From positions 89,363,501-89,427,500 of the forward strand of contig JAIOJX010000005.1 in the NCBI GenBank assembly GCA_022376925.1: a stretch of 64,000 nucleotides of DNA, given 5' to 3'. The notes under the pieces were generated by a model. The model saw nothing but the letters and a program-made list of their open reading frames with translations. It did not search any database and was not told where the DNA came from. Each line of letters starts with the position of its first letter. Position 1 is the first letter of the stretch. The DNA is from Tragulus kanchil. Its lineage: Eukaryota; Chordata; Mammalia; Artiodactyla; Tragulidae. Shown piece after piece: positions 1 through 26,299 of this stretch. The translations under genes were made by a program, and so were the position numbers.

Positions 1-1308
1 GTTTAGCAGTGTCAGGAGGAAGACTTCATTATCTCAAGGTTTCTACAGAAATTGGACCCTCATGGCTTGTTTAGGTCATTTGCCCTCCTTGAACCAATTA
101 CTGTTGCTGGGCTTATCACGCTGATCCAATCCAGGTTAATACTGTTAAGCTGGGCCCCAAGTGGGAAACATTCAGAAGTTCAAGATGGAGCAAATTTACA
201 ATTCATGAAGAATAGATTTATATTTTCTTGCACATAAATATATTTGTCAAGATACCAGAATCATTGAGACAAATGGTTCAGATGGGAAATGTATCTTTTC
301 TGTCCATATTATAAAGTACATATTATGGTATAATTATTCTTGTGGTTTTACAGTTGAGGGCATGTTTACACTATAGGAAACTTCAGTTGAAACAGCACAG
401 GCTACTTACTACAAAGCTCTTTACAAAAACTGCTACGCATTAGGAAATAAATTCTCCCCAAACATTCTGCTTTTGTTATTCCATCATTTCCTTAACAGCA
501 AAGTATAAAATGGTTTTGAAATTGTATGTCAAGAGAAGAAATGACGGGCCATACAAGCGTATTTTAGGCATTTCTACTTCTGACTGGTAGAAAGAGTAGG
601 TACATGTACATAAACATTCCTTAAGTTTGGAGGTTCTTTGAAAGGTCAATAGGGATATATTTCTATCAGTACCATTTTACACAACCAAAACTAGAAGCTG
701 TAGCGAATATAAGTAGAGAGTTTTTAAAGGGAAGACACCTATGTCAGGATGTATAACTATGTGCTAAGTCACTGCAGTCTGACTCTTTGCAATCCTATGG
801 ACTGTAGCCCACCAGGCTCCTCTGTCTATGGGATTCTCCAAGCAAGAATCCTGGAGTGAGTTGCAAAGGTGCTTAAACTGGGGATCTGTTTAAAATTATT
901 TATCCAGTCTTCATCTTGGTAGTGACAGCTGTGACTCTTCAGGGATGAAATGACAGAATTCCAACTCAAACCAGATCAAGAAAAACAAAAACCCCACAAC
1001 GCCTACACTCACAAGGGATACTAAGTAGCTCCAGTGTTAAGGCAGCACTGCTGGACCGGCGCCTGAGGCCCAGAACCAGGGACACCAACCTCTCAAGAAC
1101 CTTTCTCTAGCCATTGCTTTCTCAGCACAAGGAGGGAGATGCCTTGGGCTCCTAGGCCTGTCATCACAGTTTAGCAGTGTCAGGAGGAAGACTTCATTAT
1201 CTCAAGGTTTCTACAGAAATTGGACCCTCATGGCTTGTTTAGGTCATTTGCCCACTCCTTGAACCAATTACTGTTGCTGGGCTTATCACGCTGATCCAAT
1301 CCAGGTTA
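1..1308 (+). repeat. Duplication D1: 1-139 repeated at 1169-1308
   Basis: The first 139 bases recur at 1169-1308 with one 2-base indel. The left copy presumably starts before the window; the implied unit is about 1168 bp, with a junction near 139/140. No gene is seen in the segment. Confidence 0.85.
743..895 (-). mobile_element. Bov-A SINE fragment
   Basis: Reads GACTCTTTGCAATCCTATGGACTGTAG then CCAGGCTCCTCTGT and GGGATTCTCCA, the complement of the Bov-A unit, diverged and truncated. It supports a ruminant origin. Confidence 0.85.
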
Positions 1309-1654
1309 CCCATACGAAGCTAGAATTAAGAGGCTCAAGAGGACCGCATACTACAGCATACTGCTACTACCTAAAGTGGGACAGTGAAATGAACTGAACC
1401 GAAAACTATCTCACCTTGGTGCTTTTAACCTTGAAGTAGAGGTCTCAGGAGCTTTGGTGCTCAGAGGGGGCCTGCAGACCTGAGGAGGCTGGTTTGGACA
1501 ACCCTGGGAGGGAACTCCTTGGCACATGGGCTACACTGGCTTTATATCTGACTGCCTTGTTCAGTTCTTTCTTCTTAAGCTTTAGAAACTAAATAAATGT
1601 TTTATCAGTTTACCTTGGGGACCAACATGATGCCATGGAAAGTCAGAAAACTCC

Positions 1655-1800
1655 CGGATCCTTGCTTTGGCATTTAACTAGCCTTGCAACCTTTGGCAAA
1701 TCACTTAAGCTCTACAAATCTTAATTTCATCATCTATAATATGAAGACGCCCACTCCCTTACAAGGTTTCTGGGGAAAACCGGAAATGTACGTAAAGCAC
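1655..1800 (+). mobile_element. MIR SINE
   Basis: Shows the MIR core order: CTTTGGCAAATCACTTAAGCTC, then a pyrimidine-rich stretch and TCATCATCTATAATATGAAG. It is old and diverged. Confidence 0.65.
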
Positions 1801-1874
1801 AGGTGCTGCTTACCAAAGGTGCTCAGTTGTTGAAGGGGAGGTATCACAATCAGTAAACAACCTTAAAGGGCTGG

Positions 1875-4086
1875 GATCATGTCTAATACTCAAAGTTCTA
1901 GACTGAGGGCTGTGAGCGTGAAAGAACAAGATCCCAGCCCTCGAAGGCTTGGAATTGAGTAAGGGAGAAAATTAAAGTGCTATGAGTATTAAAGAAAAAA
2001 GTGTTGAGACTTGAAAGGAGAAAGGAATTGCCATGTGCCAGGATCTTTACCCGTATTCCTCACCTAGTGCACCTTGTGTCATTGTTGAACAGATTTAAGC
2101 ACCAATTACTGTGGCAGAAAACAATTAGGGCATCCTGATGCCTGGAAGCTTCTGTTCAGTTCTCCAGAACTGGGAACTCCTCATGCAGTGATTCTCAGAG
2201 TGTGGTCCCTAGACCATTAGCATCCTCACCCAGAACTTGGCAAGAAACTGTATTCATGGCTATGCAGGGCGTACTGAATTCAAACTCTGGGGATGGATCA
2301 GAAAATCTCTTAACAAGCTCTCCAGATCCTAATATAAGTTGGAAAACCAGACCTCCAGCATTCTAAGGAATTCTGGTGTTGTGATACCTTTTCCCTCCTC
2401 AATAAATAAGCATATGACTCACATACATTTTCTTTTGAAGCTTTGAAGGCATCTTAGCAACGCAATATTCAAACTGCAGTATGGGACTGAAAAGATCTCC
2501 TCCTGCTTCCAAATACATTAAGACATCATTTCTTTCTCCAAATGGTTTAGTTACAATCCTTGTCAGTACCATTATTGTCCCTCCTAAGCTTTTTCCTAAA
2601 TACTATTTTTTTAGTCAGAAGTATCTCCCTCTTCGGGAACTTTCACAGTTTATCTCTCCATCTTCTGCTTTCCCTTTAGTCATTTAATATTCTGTCCATC
2701 TTGTCTCAGATCTATTTAAACAATACCCACAATTCTCTTAACTCCACAGCCAGCAAACATCTCTAAATGTCTCCACCCTGTCCACAAAATGCAAAATGAT
2801 CCTAGGGTCCTCCCTGGAACCTCACTGACGTGGGTTTGAATATGGCAACTGTTTAAATAGGAGTGGACCTGAGGCTGACCTGCTATTAAGTACAGTTTGC
2901 TTAAAGCACTAATGCATAAGTACATGCCACCAAGAACTTTCAAGTCTCCTTAAGTACTTTTTAAATTATTTAACTAATTCCAGTTGAAGGGAGGTTAAAG
3001 TGGCTATGACTTTTATGGGCTGTGGCGTGAAAGAACAAGATCCCAGCCCTCAGGCTTGGAATTGAGTAAGGGAGAAAATTAAAGTGCTATGAGTATTAAA
3101 GAAAAAAGTGTTGAGACTTGAAAGGAGAAAGGAATTGCCATGTGCCAGGATCTTTACCCGTATTCCTCACCTAGTGCACCTTGTGTCATTGTTGAACAGA
3201 TTTAAGCACCAATTACTGTGGCAGAAAACAATTAGGGCATCCTGATGCCTGGAAGCTTCTGTTCAGTTCTCCAGAACTGGGAACTCCTCATGCAGTGATT
3301 CTCAGAGTGTGGTCCCTAGACCATTAGCATCCTCACCCAGAACTTGGCAAGAAACTGTATTCATGGCTATGCAGGGCGTACTGAATTCAAACTCTGGGGA
3401 TGGATCAGAAAATCTCTTAACAAGCTCTCCAGATCCTAATATAAGTTGGAAAACCAGACCTCCAGCATTCTAAGGAATTCTGGTGTTGTGATACCTTTTC
3501 CCTCCTCAATAAATAAGCATATGACTCACATACATTTTCTTTTGAAGCTTTGAAGGCATCTTAGCAACGCAATATTCAAACTGCAGTATGGGACTGAAAA
3601 GATCTCCTCCTGCTTCCAAATACATTAAGACATCATTTCTTTCTCCAAATGGTTTAGTTACAATCCTTGTCAGTACCATTATTGTCCCTCCTAAGCTTTT
3701 TCCTAAATACTATTTTTTTAGTCAGAAGTATCTCCCTCTTCGGGAACTTTCACAGTTTATCTCTCCATCTTCTGCTTTCCCTTTAGTCATTTAATATTCT
3801 GTCCATCTTGTCTCAGATCTATTTAAACAATACCCACAATTCTCTTAACTCCACAGCCAGCAAACATCTCTAAATGTCTCCACCCTGTCCACAAAATGCA
3901 AAATGATCCTAGGGTCCTCCCTGGAACCTCACTGACGTGGGTTTGAATATGGCAACTGTTTAAATAGGAGTGGACCTGAGGCTGACCTGCTATTAAGTAC
4001 AGTTTGCTTAAAGCACTAATGCATAAGTACATGCCACCAAGAACTTTCAAGTCTCCTTAAGTACTTTTTAAATTATTTAACTAATT
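1875..4086 (+). repeat. Duplication D2, offset 1107
   Basis: 1921-2979 recurs at 3030-4086 almost without change. Between them 2980-3029 resembles a shortened, error-rich version of 1825-1920 (shared GTTGAAGG, GGAGGT and GGGCTGTG words). It contains a MER20-like element. Confidence 0.92.
2165..2345 (+). mobile_element. MER20-like hAT-Charlie element (copy at about 3272-3452)
   Basis: GTGATTCTCAGAGTGTGGTCCCTAGACC at the left and AACAAGCTCTCCAG towards the right match the non-autonomous hAT-Charlie type (MER20/MER5 group). It is repeated by D2. Confidence 0.6.
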
Positions 4087-4737
4087 AAGAAGCATTGTAA
4101 TATGTTAATCCAAGTCCCCAAAAGACCATTTATTCACTCTAAAGCACTATCCTTTTTTCAGATTTAAATTCACATAGGCCATGTCCACATATAAATTAAT
4201 GATTTTATTATACACTACATATTAACTTCTTTGCATCATTACTGCCTATATGTTTTTAACAATAACAAAAAAAAAAAAATCCTTCCCGAAAGACAGTAAG
4301 ATACAGCAATAGTCACAGTATATCAAAGTTTTCTATTGGTGATAAAATACACAACCGTCTCCCCTCACTAAAGAGCCTAAAACAGACATAGAACAAGTTA
4401 AAGATAAAGCAGACAACAAGTTAAAGATAAAGCAGGATAACATGAAGCTTTAAGACAACTAGAACTCGCTGTCAGTCTAATGCTATTAAAGTCACCATTG
4501 ACTGGTGATAAGTGGCTACATCAGAATCATCTTGGGGAACTTCGGTGAAAAGAAAAATTTTCCCAATTTTCAAGTTCAGGGTAGGACAAGAGTTAGTCTC
4601 AGGTGTTTTAAGCACACAACAGATTTAAGAGCTACTGGCCCAGAGACAAGATCCACTTTAAAATCAAAGAGAAGCACCACAGCACAAGTCAATTTAAAAA
4701 ATACACATGAGATGAGGACCCAGTTCAGTAGCTCTTC
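4087..4737. other. AT-rich intergenic DNA, no feature recognised
   Basis: AT-rich sequence with an A-run near 4268 and a short direct repeat (ACAAGTTAAAGATAAAGCAG at about 4394 and 4419). The frame 4505-4867 has no recognisable protein and no codon pattern I trust. Confidence 0.5.
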
Positions 4738-6913
4738 ACCCCATCACGGAGGCGGCCTAAACACTTCACAGAGGACCACACAGACAGCTCAAGCAGAACA
4801 GAGAGCATGTCACTCACTACAGCGAGTGATGGCAGGGTTCTACCACCTCATTTTCCCAGCCCCGTAAGTAGGTTCTAAACTGACGACTTACTGACGTTTC
4901 AAACAATTAGACTGCATGGAACAACAGCAATAAGGCTGTATGCTTCTTCTGCCAAATCCACAAGGCCCCAGACAATGGTGACACCAGTGCATCTATGTGT
5001 TATTGAAGCACAAGGACCAAGAAAGAACTCTATAAGACACACTGGTAGTTTAGGGGGCAGGAGGTAGAGTATCAGTTACTAATGCTGATCCTACATCACT
5101 AAAGCACTGTAATGCACAATTTGAAAAGTAGACCTATTTTAATACTTTATAGAAAAGAAAGCACAAGTCTATAGATATCCATTTCACCATCTCAGTTCTA
5201 TCTTTTGTGTGACCTTTCACTTACCAAATTCCCACTATCAAACTTCTCCAGTGTGACCTCAAATGACTTTCATCTCCAGGGCCTGCATTCCCTTTCTGCA
5301 GGCTGGCTTCCACCAAAAGACCTAGAACAGACCACCAAACCTCTCACTTTATAAACCCTGTTGCCAAAGAAGTTACCCATACTTTCTCCTCAGGTGAAAT
5401 TAGAAAATTATGTAGATCACCTATTACACAGTCAATCAACTGGATCAGCCACATAAGAAGGCTCATTCCAGTCACAGGTAATCAGCCTGAAAAACAGAGC
5501 ATACAGGCTGCCAATGGATGTACACTAAATGATAAAATTATTTTTAGAGACATTTCTCTTGGCTATTACAATCTAAATGAGGTGGTTAAAAAAAATCACA
5601 CTGAGCAGCATTATTAAACAAAGCTGGTGATCTTAGCTAAATAATTATACATTAGACTCTTCTAAAAAGGCTGCTAATAAACTAGACCATATCAAAATCT
5701 GCAAAGAGTTTGTCAGACTTGAAAGATAACCAACTCTTTTCTACAGTTATTACCTCTGACCAAAGTACCAGAATTCACTCAGACAAGTAACTCTCATAAC
5801 CTACCTAAAAATAGGATAGCTCATCATTTTTCAATCACGGAGGCCAAAATTAGAGACCACACAGACAGCTCAAGCAGAACAGAGCATGTCACTCACTACA
5901 GCGAGTGATGGCAGGGTTCTACCACCTCATTTTCCCAGCCCCGTAAGTAGGTTCTAAACTGACGACTTACTGACGTTTCAAACAATTAGACTGCATGGAA
6001 CAACAGCAATAAGGCTGTATGCTTCTTCTGCCAAATCCACAAGGCCCCAGACAATGGTGACACCAGTGCATCTATGTGTTATTGAAGCACAAGGACCAAG
6101 AAAGAACTCTATAAGACACACTGGTAGTTTAGGGGGCAGGAGGTAGAGTATCAGTTACTAATGCTGATCCTACATCACTAAAGCACTGTAATGCACAATT
6201 TGAAAAGTAGACCTATTTTAATACTTTATAGAAAAGAAAGCACAAGTCTATAGATATCCATTTCACCATCTCAGTTCTATCTTTTGTGTGACCTTTCACT
6301 TACCAAATTCCCACTATCAAACTTCTCCAGTGTGACCTCAAATGACTTTCATCTCCAGGGCCTGCATTCCCTTTCTGCAGGCTGGCTTCCACCAAAAGAC
6401 CTAGAACAGACCACCAAACCTCTCACTTTATAAACCCTGTTGCCAAAGAAGTTACCCATACTTTCTCCTCAGGTGAAATTAGAAAATTATGTAGATCACC
6501 TATTACACAGTCAATCAACTGGATCAGCCACATAAGAAGGCTCATTCCAGTCACAGGTAATCAGCCTGAAAAACAGAGCATACAGGCTGCCAATGGATGT
6601 ACACTAAATGATAAAATTATTTTTAGAGACATTTCTCTTGGCTATTACAATCTAAATGAGGTGGTTAAAAAAAAAATCACACTGAGCAGCATTATTAAAC
6701 AAAGCTGGTGATCTTAGCTAAATAATTATACATTAGACTCTTCTAAAAAGGCTGCTAATAAACTAGACCATATCAAAATCTGCAAAGAGTTTGTCAGACT
6801 TGAAAGATAACCAACTCTTTTCTACAGTTATTACCTCTGACCAAAGTACCAGAATTCACTCAGACAAGTAACTCTCATAACCTACCTAAAAATAGGATAG
6901 CTCATCATTTTTC
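4738..6913 (+). repeat. Duplication D3, offset 1079-1081
   Basis: 4774-5837 recurs at 5855-6913. The offset changes by two at an A-run near 5588. The junction 5838-5855 (CATCACGGAGGC-like, then GACC) is a degraded form of 4742-4774. Confidence 0.93.
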
Positions 6914-7320
6914 TTTATTGTTCTTTCCTGCTATGGACAACCCTTGGTCTCTAACTGTAAAACTTACCAAACTTTGGCATACACTAATGTTAGTTTTACA
7001 AGTTACTAAAAACCTCTATAAATTAACCATTGTCTCTCAAATCTCAATTCTCATTCTGAATGCCTAAACATTTGGGTCACAAATTCAAGCATCAGAAGAA
7101 AAATATTCATCTTTAGGCAGACTGGCAAGAAACTGACAAGAAAATTTAAACATTCAGAGCACAAACACACTTAAAAGCGTTATGAACTTTGAACTTACCA
7201 CACTTGCCTAAATTTTAGTATTTCCAACTATAAGAAAAGCAGACTGGTGTAGTACTTTAGATGGTTTAAGCTAATTTAAAGCTCTTCTGATTCCTGACAT
7301 CAATATTAGATTTTTAGAGT

Positions 7321-7326
7321 TTTATT
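7321..7326 (-). terminator. CDK1 poly(A) signal AATAAA (copy at 8389-8394)
   Basis: TTTATT on the plus strand reads AATAAA on the minus strand about 230 bases past the CDK1 stop. The same hexamer is at 8389-8394 in the neighbouring copy. This would give a short 3' UTR; a longer alternative further left cannot be excluded. Confidence 0.5.
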
Positions 7327-7552
7327 ATAGTAGCAAACAGTTGTTACAGTTGGATCTACAAACATATACAGCATTATTATATTTAAATTCATATAGAACA
7401 GTATTTACATTTTTAAGTTACATGTTTGAAATTAGAAGATGAAGTACAGTTTTACAACAAAGAAAAGAAAAATACACAAGACAAAAAACAAAGATGAACA
7501 CTAAGAATACAATTATCTGTTCTCGACACAACACGTGGAAACTGTCAGAAAG

Positions 7553-22277
<14,725 letters not shown>

Positions 22278-22427
22278 AGTTAATCAATGGGTACGGTAGA
22301 GCCTAAAATGAGAAGAAAAGCTGATGTGATTACATGCCACTAATTCAAAGAGTGCTTTTAAGTTATGAATGAGATGCTATAAGTAAAGAACTTCCCACAG
22401 AGCCCAGAGCAGTGGTTTTCCGAAACA

Positions 22428-22690
22428 GGACTTCCCTCAGTGCAGTGAATAGGAACCCACCTGCCAATGCAGGCAACCCAGCTTGGGTCCCTGGTTCAGG
22501 AAGACTCCACATGGCGTGGGGAAACCAAGCCCAGGCATCACAACTACTGAGCCCGTAGGCCACAACTACTGAAGCCTGTGCCCCCAGAGCAAGGAAGAGC
22601 AGCCCCCTACTTGCCACAAGTAGAAGAAGGGCGCCTGCTTGCCGCAACCGAGACGCAGTGCAGTCAAAAACAAATTAAAAAATAAACAAA
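22428..22690 (+). mobile_element. CHR-2 type long SINE in CDK1 intron 1
   Basis: GACTTCCCTCAGTGCAGTG head and repeated CACAACTACTGAGCC / CTGAAGCCTGTG body, A-rich tail. It lies 126 bp upstream of exon 2 on the CDK1 strand. Confidence 0.82.
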
Positions 22691-23072
22691 ACCCCGATGT
22701 TTTCTTTACATACTATGCCTAAGTTTCACCAGTGTGTGCCAGTTATACCCAAATATTTTAACAAAGAATGTTACTTGAATTTGCAGTTTACGGATACTTT
22801 TATGAAGACGATAAGCAATTTTTAAAGATAGAGTAGGGAGCTAAAATGTAGTCACACTGCTCAATCATTAGAAAATGTTTAAAGCAGCAAAAGTATATTC
22901 GTTTCAACTGGCTCAAATGACAGTTTTAATCTTTCTCCTGCTGTCAGCAGTCGCATAACACAAAACACGATACAAACTTTCAAGGCACCTTTTGTAAAGT
23001 AGGAAATATCACGGAGCTCTCTAAAAGAAAGAAAAAGTGCAGTTCCACAAAGAAAGTCTATTTGAATTATAC

Positions 23073-25260
23073 CCCCATGCGATGCCAAGAACAAAGAATG
23101 TCCATAACACCTGAATCACAAAAAAATGGTTTAAAAAAAAAAAAAAGAGCTTAAACAACAACCAGATAGTCAAGACTTCCTGGTAAGTTTGCCAAGGAAA
23201 CATTAACTTCGAAGCCCAAAGGCATCATTTTTTATCATTGACCCTTATGTTACATTTCTTTCGTTCTTTTTCAAAATCATCCCAGACATAAGCAGAAATA
23301 AATCTTTTTAAATAAACAAAATTGCGCTATACTGGCTATCTTAAAAATGTCCAATTTTACAAATGGCAATGAATGCTTAGGATAATTATCTCTTCTTTAA
23401 CACCCAGACGTAATATGCCTAAAGCACAATGAAACTGTTGAGCTTACTTTAAACAAAATAACTGAAAACATACTCAATTTCAAAGATGGGTTCAATTACT
23501 CTTCCACCTTTTCCTTGTTGTAACTATTTTAAATAAAGGAGGCGGCTTCGGAATGCCTTTTGAAGGTCTCCTGTACTCCTAGTGGCAAGATGTAAAATAC
23601 CAAGGGCTTCATCCACCTAGACACCTCCAGGTCAGCGAGCAAGAGCTGCTCAAAGGGTAACTTCAGTATTAAATAAAAACTGACTGAAAGACTTAAAACA
23701 CGCACACATGTTCCTAACTCTCGGCGTTTCTTACATTTCCACTTTTTGCCAATTTCGTTATATGTAACCACCACCAAGCATAAAATAAAAACCTCAAACT
23801 TCAGGTTCTCCCGGGCCCTACGCCCAGGCTAAGTGTTCTTAAAAGCTCCAGGCAGGCCAGGGTCAGGCGAGCAGAGACAAGCCTAAGAAGGCCCACAAGA
23901 TTCGTTCTTCCGGCCGGCTTTCTGGGGCAGCCTGGGGTTAGACACGGGCTCTGGTACGGGCTTGCTTTCCACCCCCGGGGGCGAGGCTATGCGCTGCAGG
24001 AACCAGGGCCGAGGGCCGAGCCTGGCACTCCGCAGGCGCTGGGCGCGGCGAACGAAGGCACGGAGTTAGTTGGCTTTAGTCAAGCCCCGAAAGCCGCCCG
24101 CGCCCGCTGACGGCAATTCAGAGGCCAGGGCAACGCCAGCCCTGCCGGAGCAGGGCTCCAAAGAAAACAAAGAATTAGTACCCCATGCGATGCCAAGAAC
24201 AAAGAATGTCCATAACACCTGAATCACAAAAAAATGGTTTAAAAAAAAAAAAAAGAGCTTAAACAACAACCAGATAGTCAAGACTTCCTGGTAAGTTTGC
24301 CAAGGAAACATTAACTTCGAAGCCCAAAGGCATCATTTTTTATCATTGACCCTTATGTTACATTTCTTTCGTTCTTTTTCAAAATCATCCCAGACATAAG
24401 CAGAAATAAATCTTTTTAAATAAACAAAATTGCGCTATACTGGCTATCTTAAAAATGTCCAATTTTACAAATGGCAATGAATGCTTAGGATAATTATCTC
24501 TTCTTTAACACCCAGACGTAATATGCCTAAAGCACAATGAAACTGTTGAGCTTACTTTAAACAAAATAACTGAAAACATACTCAATTTCAAAGATGGGTT
24601 CAATTACTCTTCCACCTTTTCCTTGTTGTAACTATTTTAAATAAAGGAGGCGGCTTCGGAATGCCTTTTGAAGGTCTCCTGTACTCCTAGTGGCAAGATG
24701 TAAAATACCAAGGGCTTCATCCACCTAGACACCTCCAGGTCAGCGAGCAAGAGCTGCTCAAAGGGTAACTTCAGTATTAAAAAAAAACTGACTGAAAGAC
24801 TTAAAACACGCACACATGTTCCTAACTCTCGGCGTTTCTTACATTTCCACTTTTTGCCAATTTCGTTATATGTAACCACCACCAAGCATAAAATAAAAAC
24901 CTCAAACTTCAGGTTCTCCCGGGCCCTACGCCCAGGCTAAGTGTTCTTAAAAGCTCCAGGCAGGCCAGGGTCAGGCGAGCAGAGACAAGCCTAAGAAGGC
25001 CCACAAGATTCGTTCTTCCGGCCGGCTTTCTGGGGCAGCCTGGGGTTAGACACGGGCTCTGGTACGGGCTTGCTTTCCACCCCCGGGGGCGAGGCTATGC
25101 GCTGCAGGAACCAGGGCCGAGGGCCGAGCCTGGCACTCCGCAGGCGCTGGGCGCGGCGAACGAAGGCACGGAGTTAGTTGGCTTTAGTCAAGCCCCGAAA
25201 GCCGCCCGCGCCCGCTGACGGCAATTCAGAGGCCAGGGCAACGCCAGCCCTGCCGGAGCA
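23073..25260 (+). repeat. Duplication D9 in CDK1 intron 1, offset 1108
   Basis: 23073-24145 recurs at 24181-25260. The bases before the right copy (about 24148-24180) resemble a noisy version of 23035-23072. Part of the CpG island is duplicated. Confidence 0.94.
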
Positions 25261-25501
25261 ACCCCGCCCGGGCTGGCCTCCCCCAGGCCTCCCACAGAAG
25301 CCGGGGCCGGCCTCGCTGCCGCGCGCAGGCCCAGGACCTCAGGTGAAGACCCGGCCAGGTGGTACGCAGGACCTCGCTGCCCAGAGCCCAGCCTCTCCAT
25401 TCCCACCCGCCTCATTAATATTTCCCAACACCCCCGAGGTCCGCGAGCCGGCCCTCCCGAGTCCACACCCTATAGGTATGACCCTGAACCCAGATCGTTA
25501 C

Positions 25502-25600
25502 CCGGTTTATATTCCGCGGCGAAAGCTGCAGCGGCGGCGGCTACCAGGTCGGTGTTCGTCTACCCTAACTTCCAAGCACCAGCTTTGGAACTAAAGTGCG
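25502..25600 (-). other. CDK1: CDK1 exon 1, non-coding 5' UTR (approximate start)
   Basis: Minus-strand sequence just downstream of the CDE/CHR promoter pair is GC-rich and runs into a plausible splice donor (CCGG followed by GTAACG, G at 25501). The layout fits the known non-coding first exon of mammalian CDK1: a CG-rich leader ending in an A/T-rich patch before CCGG. No ATG-initiated CDK1 frame lies here. The transcription start is not visible; I place it within about 30 bases of 25600 from the position of the CHR element. The donor is weaker than consensus at positions +5 and +6. Confidence 0.7.
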
Positions 25601-25606
25601 AACAGT

Positions 25607-25624
25607 TTCAAACTCGCCGCGCTA
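25607..25624 (-). promoter_or_regulatory. CDE/CHR cell-cycle element of the CDK1 promoter
   Basis: On the minus strand TAGCGCGG (25624-25617) is followed after four bases by TTTGAA (25612-25607). This is the cell-cycle-dependent element plus cell-cycle genes homology region known from CDK1, CCNB2 and CDC25C promoters. In that family DREAM/MuvB binds it to repress the gene in G0/G1 and B-MYB/FOXM1-MuvB activates it in G2. Position just upstream of exon 1 is as expected. Confidence 0.88.
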
Positions 25625-25640
25625 AAGGATCCTGGATCCA

Positions 25641-25677
25641 CCAATCAGACAGCCCGTAGACTTTTAAAGGAGCCAAT
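25641..25677 (-). promoter_or_regulatory. Two CCAAT (NF-Y) boxes upstream of the CDE/CHR
   Basis: CCAATCAG occurs at 25641 and 25673, 32 bp apart, that is ATTGG on the CDK1 strand. Paired CCAAT boxes spaced about three helical turns are typical NF-Y sites in CHR-regulated promoters and supply activation. They lie 17-53 bases upstream of the CDE. Confidence 0.85.
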
Positions 25678-25720
25678 CAGAGCCTAGCCGGCCTTACGCT
25701 AGGCTTCCCGGGAGGCTAGA

Positions 25721-25728
25721 GCGCGAAA
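25721..25728 (-). promoter_or_regulatory. E2F-like site TTTCGCGC
   Basis: GCGCGAAA on the plus strand reads TTTCGCGC on the minus strand, a good match to the E2F consensus TTTSSCGC. It is about 95 bases upstream of the CDE. An upstream activating E2F site is known in mammalian CDK1 promoters; binding here is inferred. Confidence 0.6.
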
Positions 25729-25957
25729 GGAGGAGGAAACGGCGGCTGGAGAAAAAGCAGAAGGGCGGGCGCCAACTGAGTCTGAGCGCTAGCGCGTTCC
25801 ACGATAGCGTCATCTTATTGTTTCTAGTCATAAGGAATCTACTGTTTTCTCTGAGTTGGTTTATTCTCGCTCAGTATTTGCACAATCAAAATTTGAGGTG
25901 CTCAAATAGCTCATCACGTAATCCAGACCCCATTACTTTCAATTTTGATACTCGAAG

Positions 25958-25966
<9 letters not shown>

Positions 25967-26034
<68 letters not shown>
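25967..26034. repeat. Compound (TG)n(TA)n microsatellite
   Basis: About 16 TG units run straight into about 17 TA units, 350 bp upstream of the CDK1 exon 1 side. Further (AT)n tracts are at 26233-26268 and 26277-26304. Confidence 0.95.
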
Positions 26035-26040
<6 letters not shown>

Positions 26041-26084
26041 CATACACACATGCTTTTCTAAATTAATGAATCTCAGTCTAAGCC

Positions 26085-26175
26085 AAAGCTCAATTGAACA
26101 TGCCCCAAGAAAAACCCTGCAATGCACAACTTAAGACCCAATGCAGCCAAAAAATAAATAAATAATTTTTTAAAA
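26085..26175 (+). mobile_element. 3' end of a CHR-type SINE
   Basis: CCTGCAATGCACAACTTAAG and ACCCAATGCAGCCAAAAAAT followed by (AAAT)n is the CHR tail. The 5' part is lost or replaced by the microsatellite. Confidence 0.6.
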
Positions 26176-26229
26176 AGAAAGAAAGAATGGAAAACTAGGA
26201 GAGATCTACTCAACAGGGTAAAAACAAAT

Positions 26230-26268
<39 letters not shown>

Positions 26269-26299
26269 CATACAGATATATATATAACTTATATATATA

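Larger units (their letters stand above)
25000..25810. other. CpG island over CDK1 promoter and exon 1
   Basis: GC-rich, CpG-dense stretch with many GCGC and CCGG sites, in sharp contrast to the AT-rich flanks. Its intronic part (about 23.8-24.17 kb) is repeated by duplication D9. The long frames on either strand here are by-products of GC content, not genes. Confidence 0.8.

Noticed and set aside
4505..4867. 120-codon plus-strand frame
   Set aside because: No recognisable domain, low complexity and no conservation evidence; it is also cut by the D3 junction in the second copy.
25178..25594. Open frames of 92-138 codons in the CpG island, both strands
   Set aside because: Proline, alanine and arginine-rich frames caused by GC content over the promoter and exon 1. 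No known protein.
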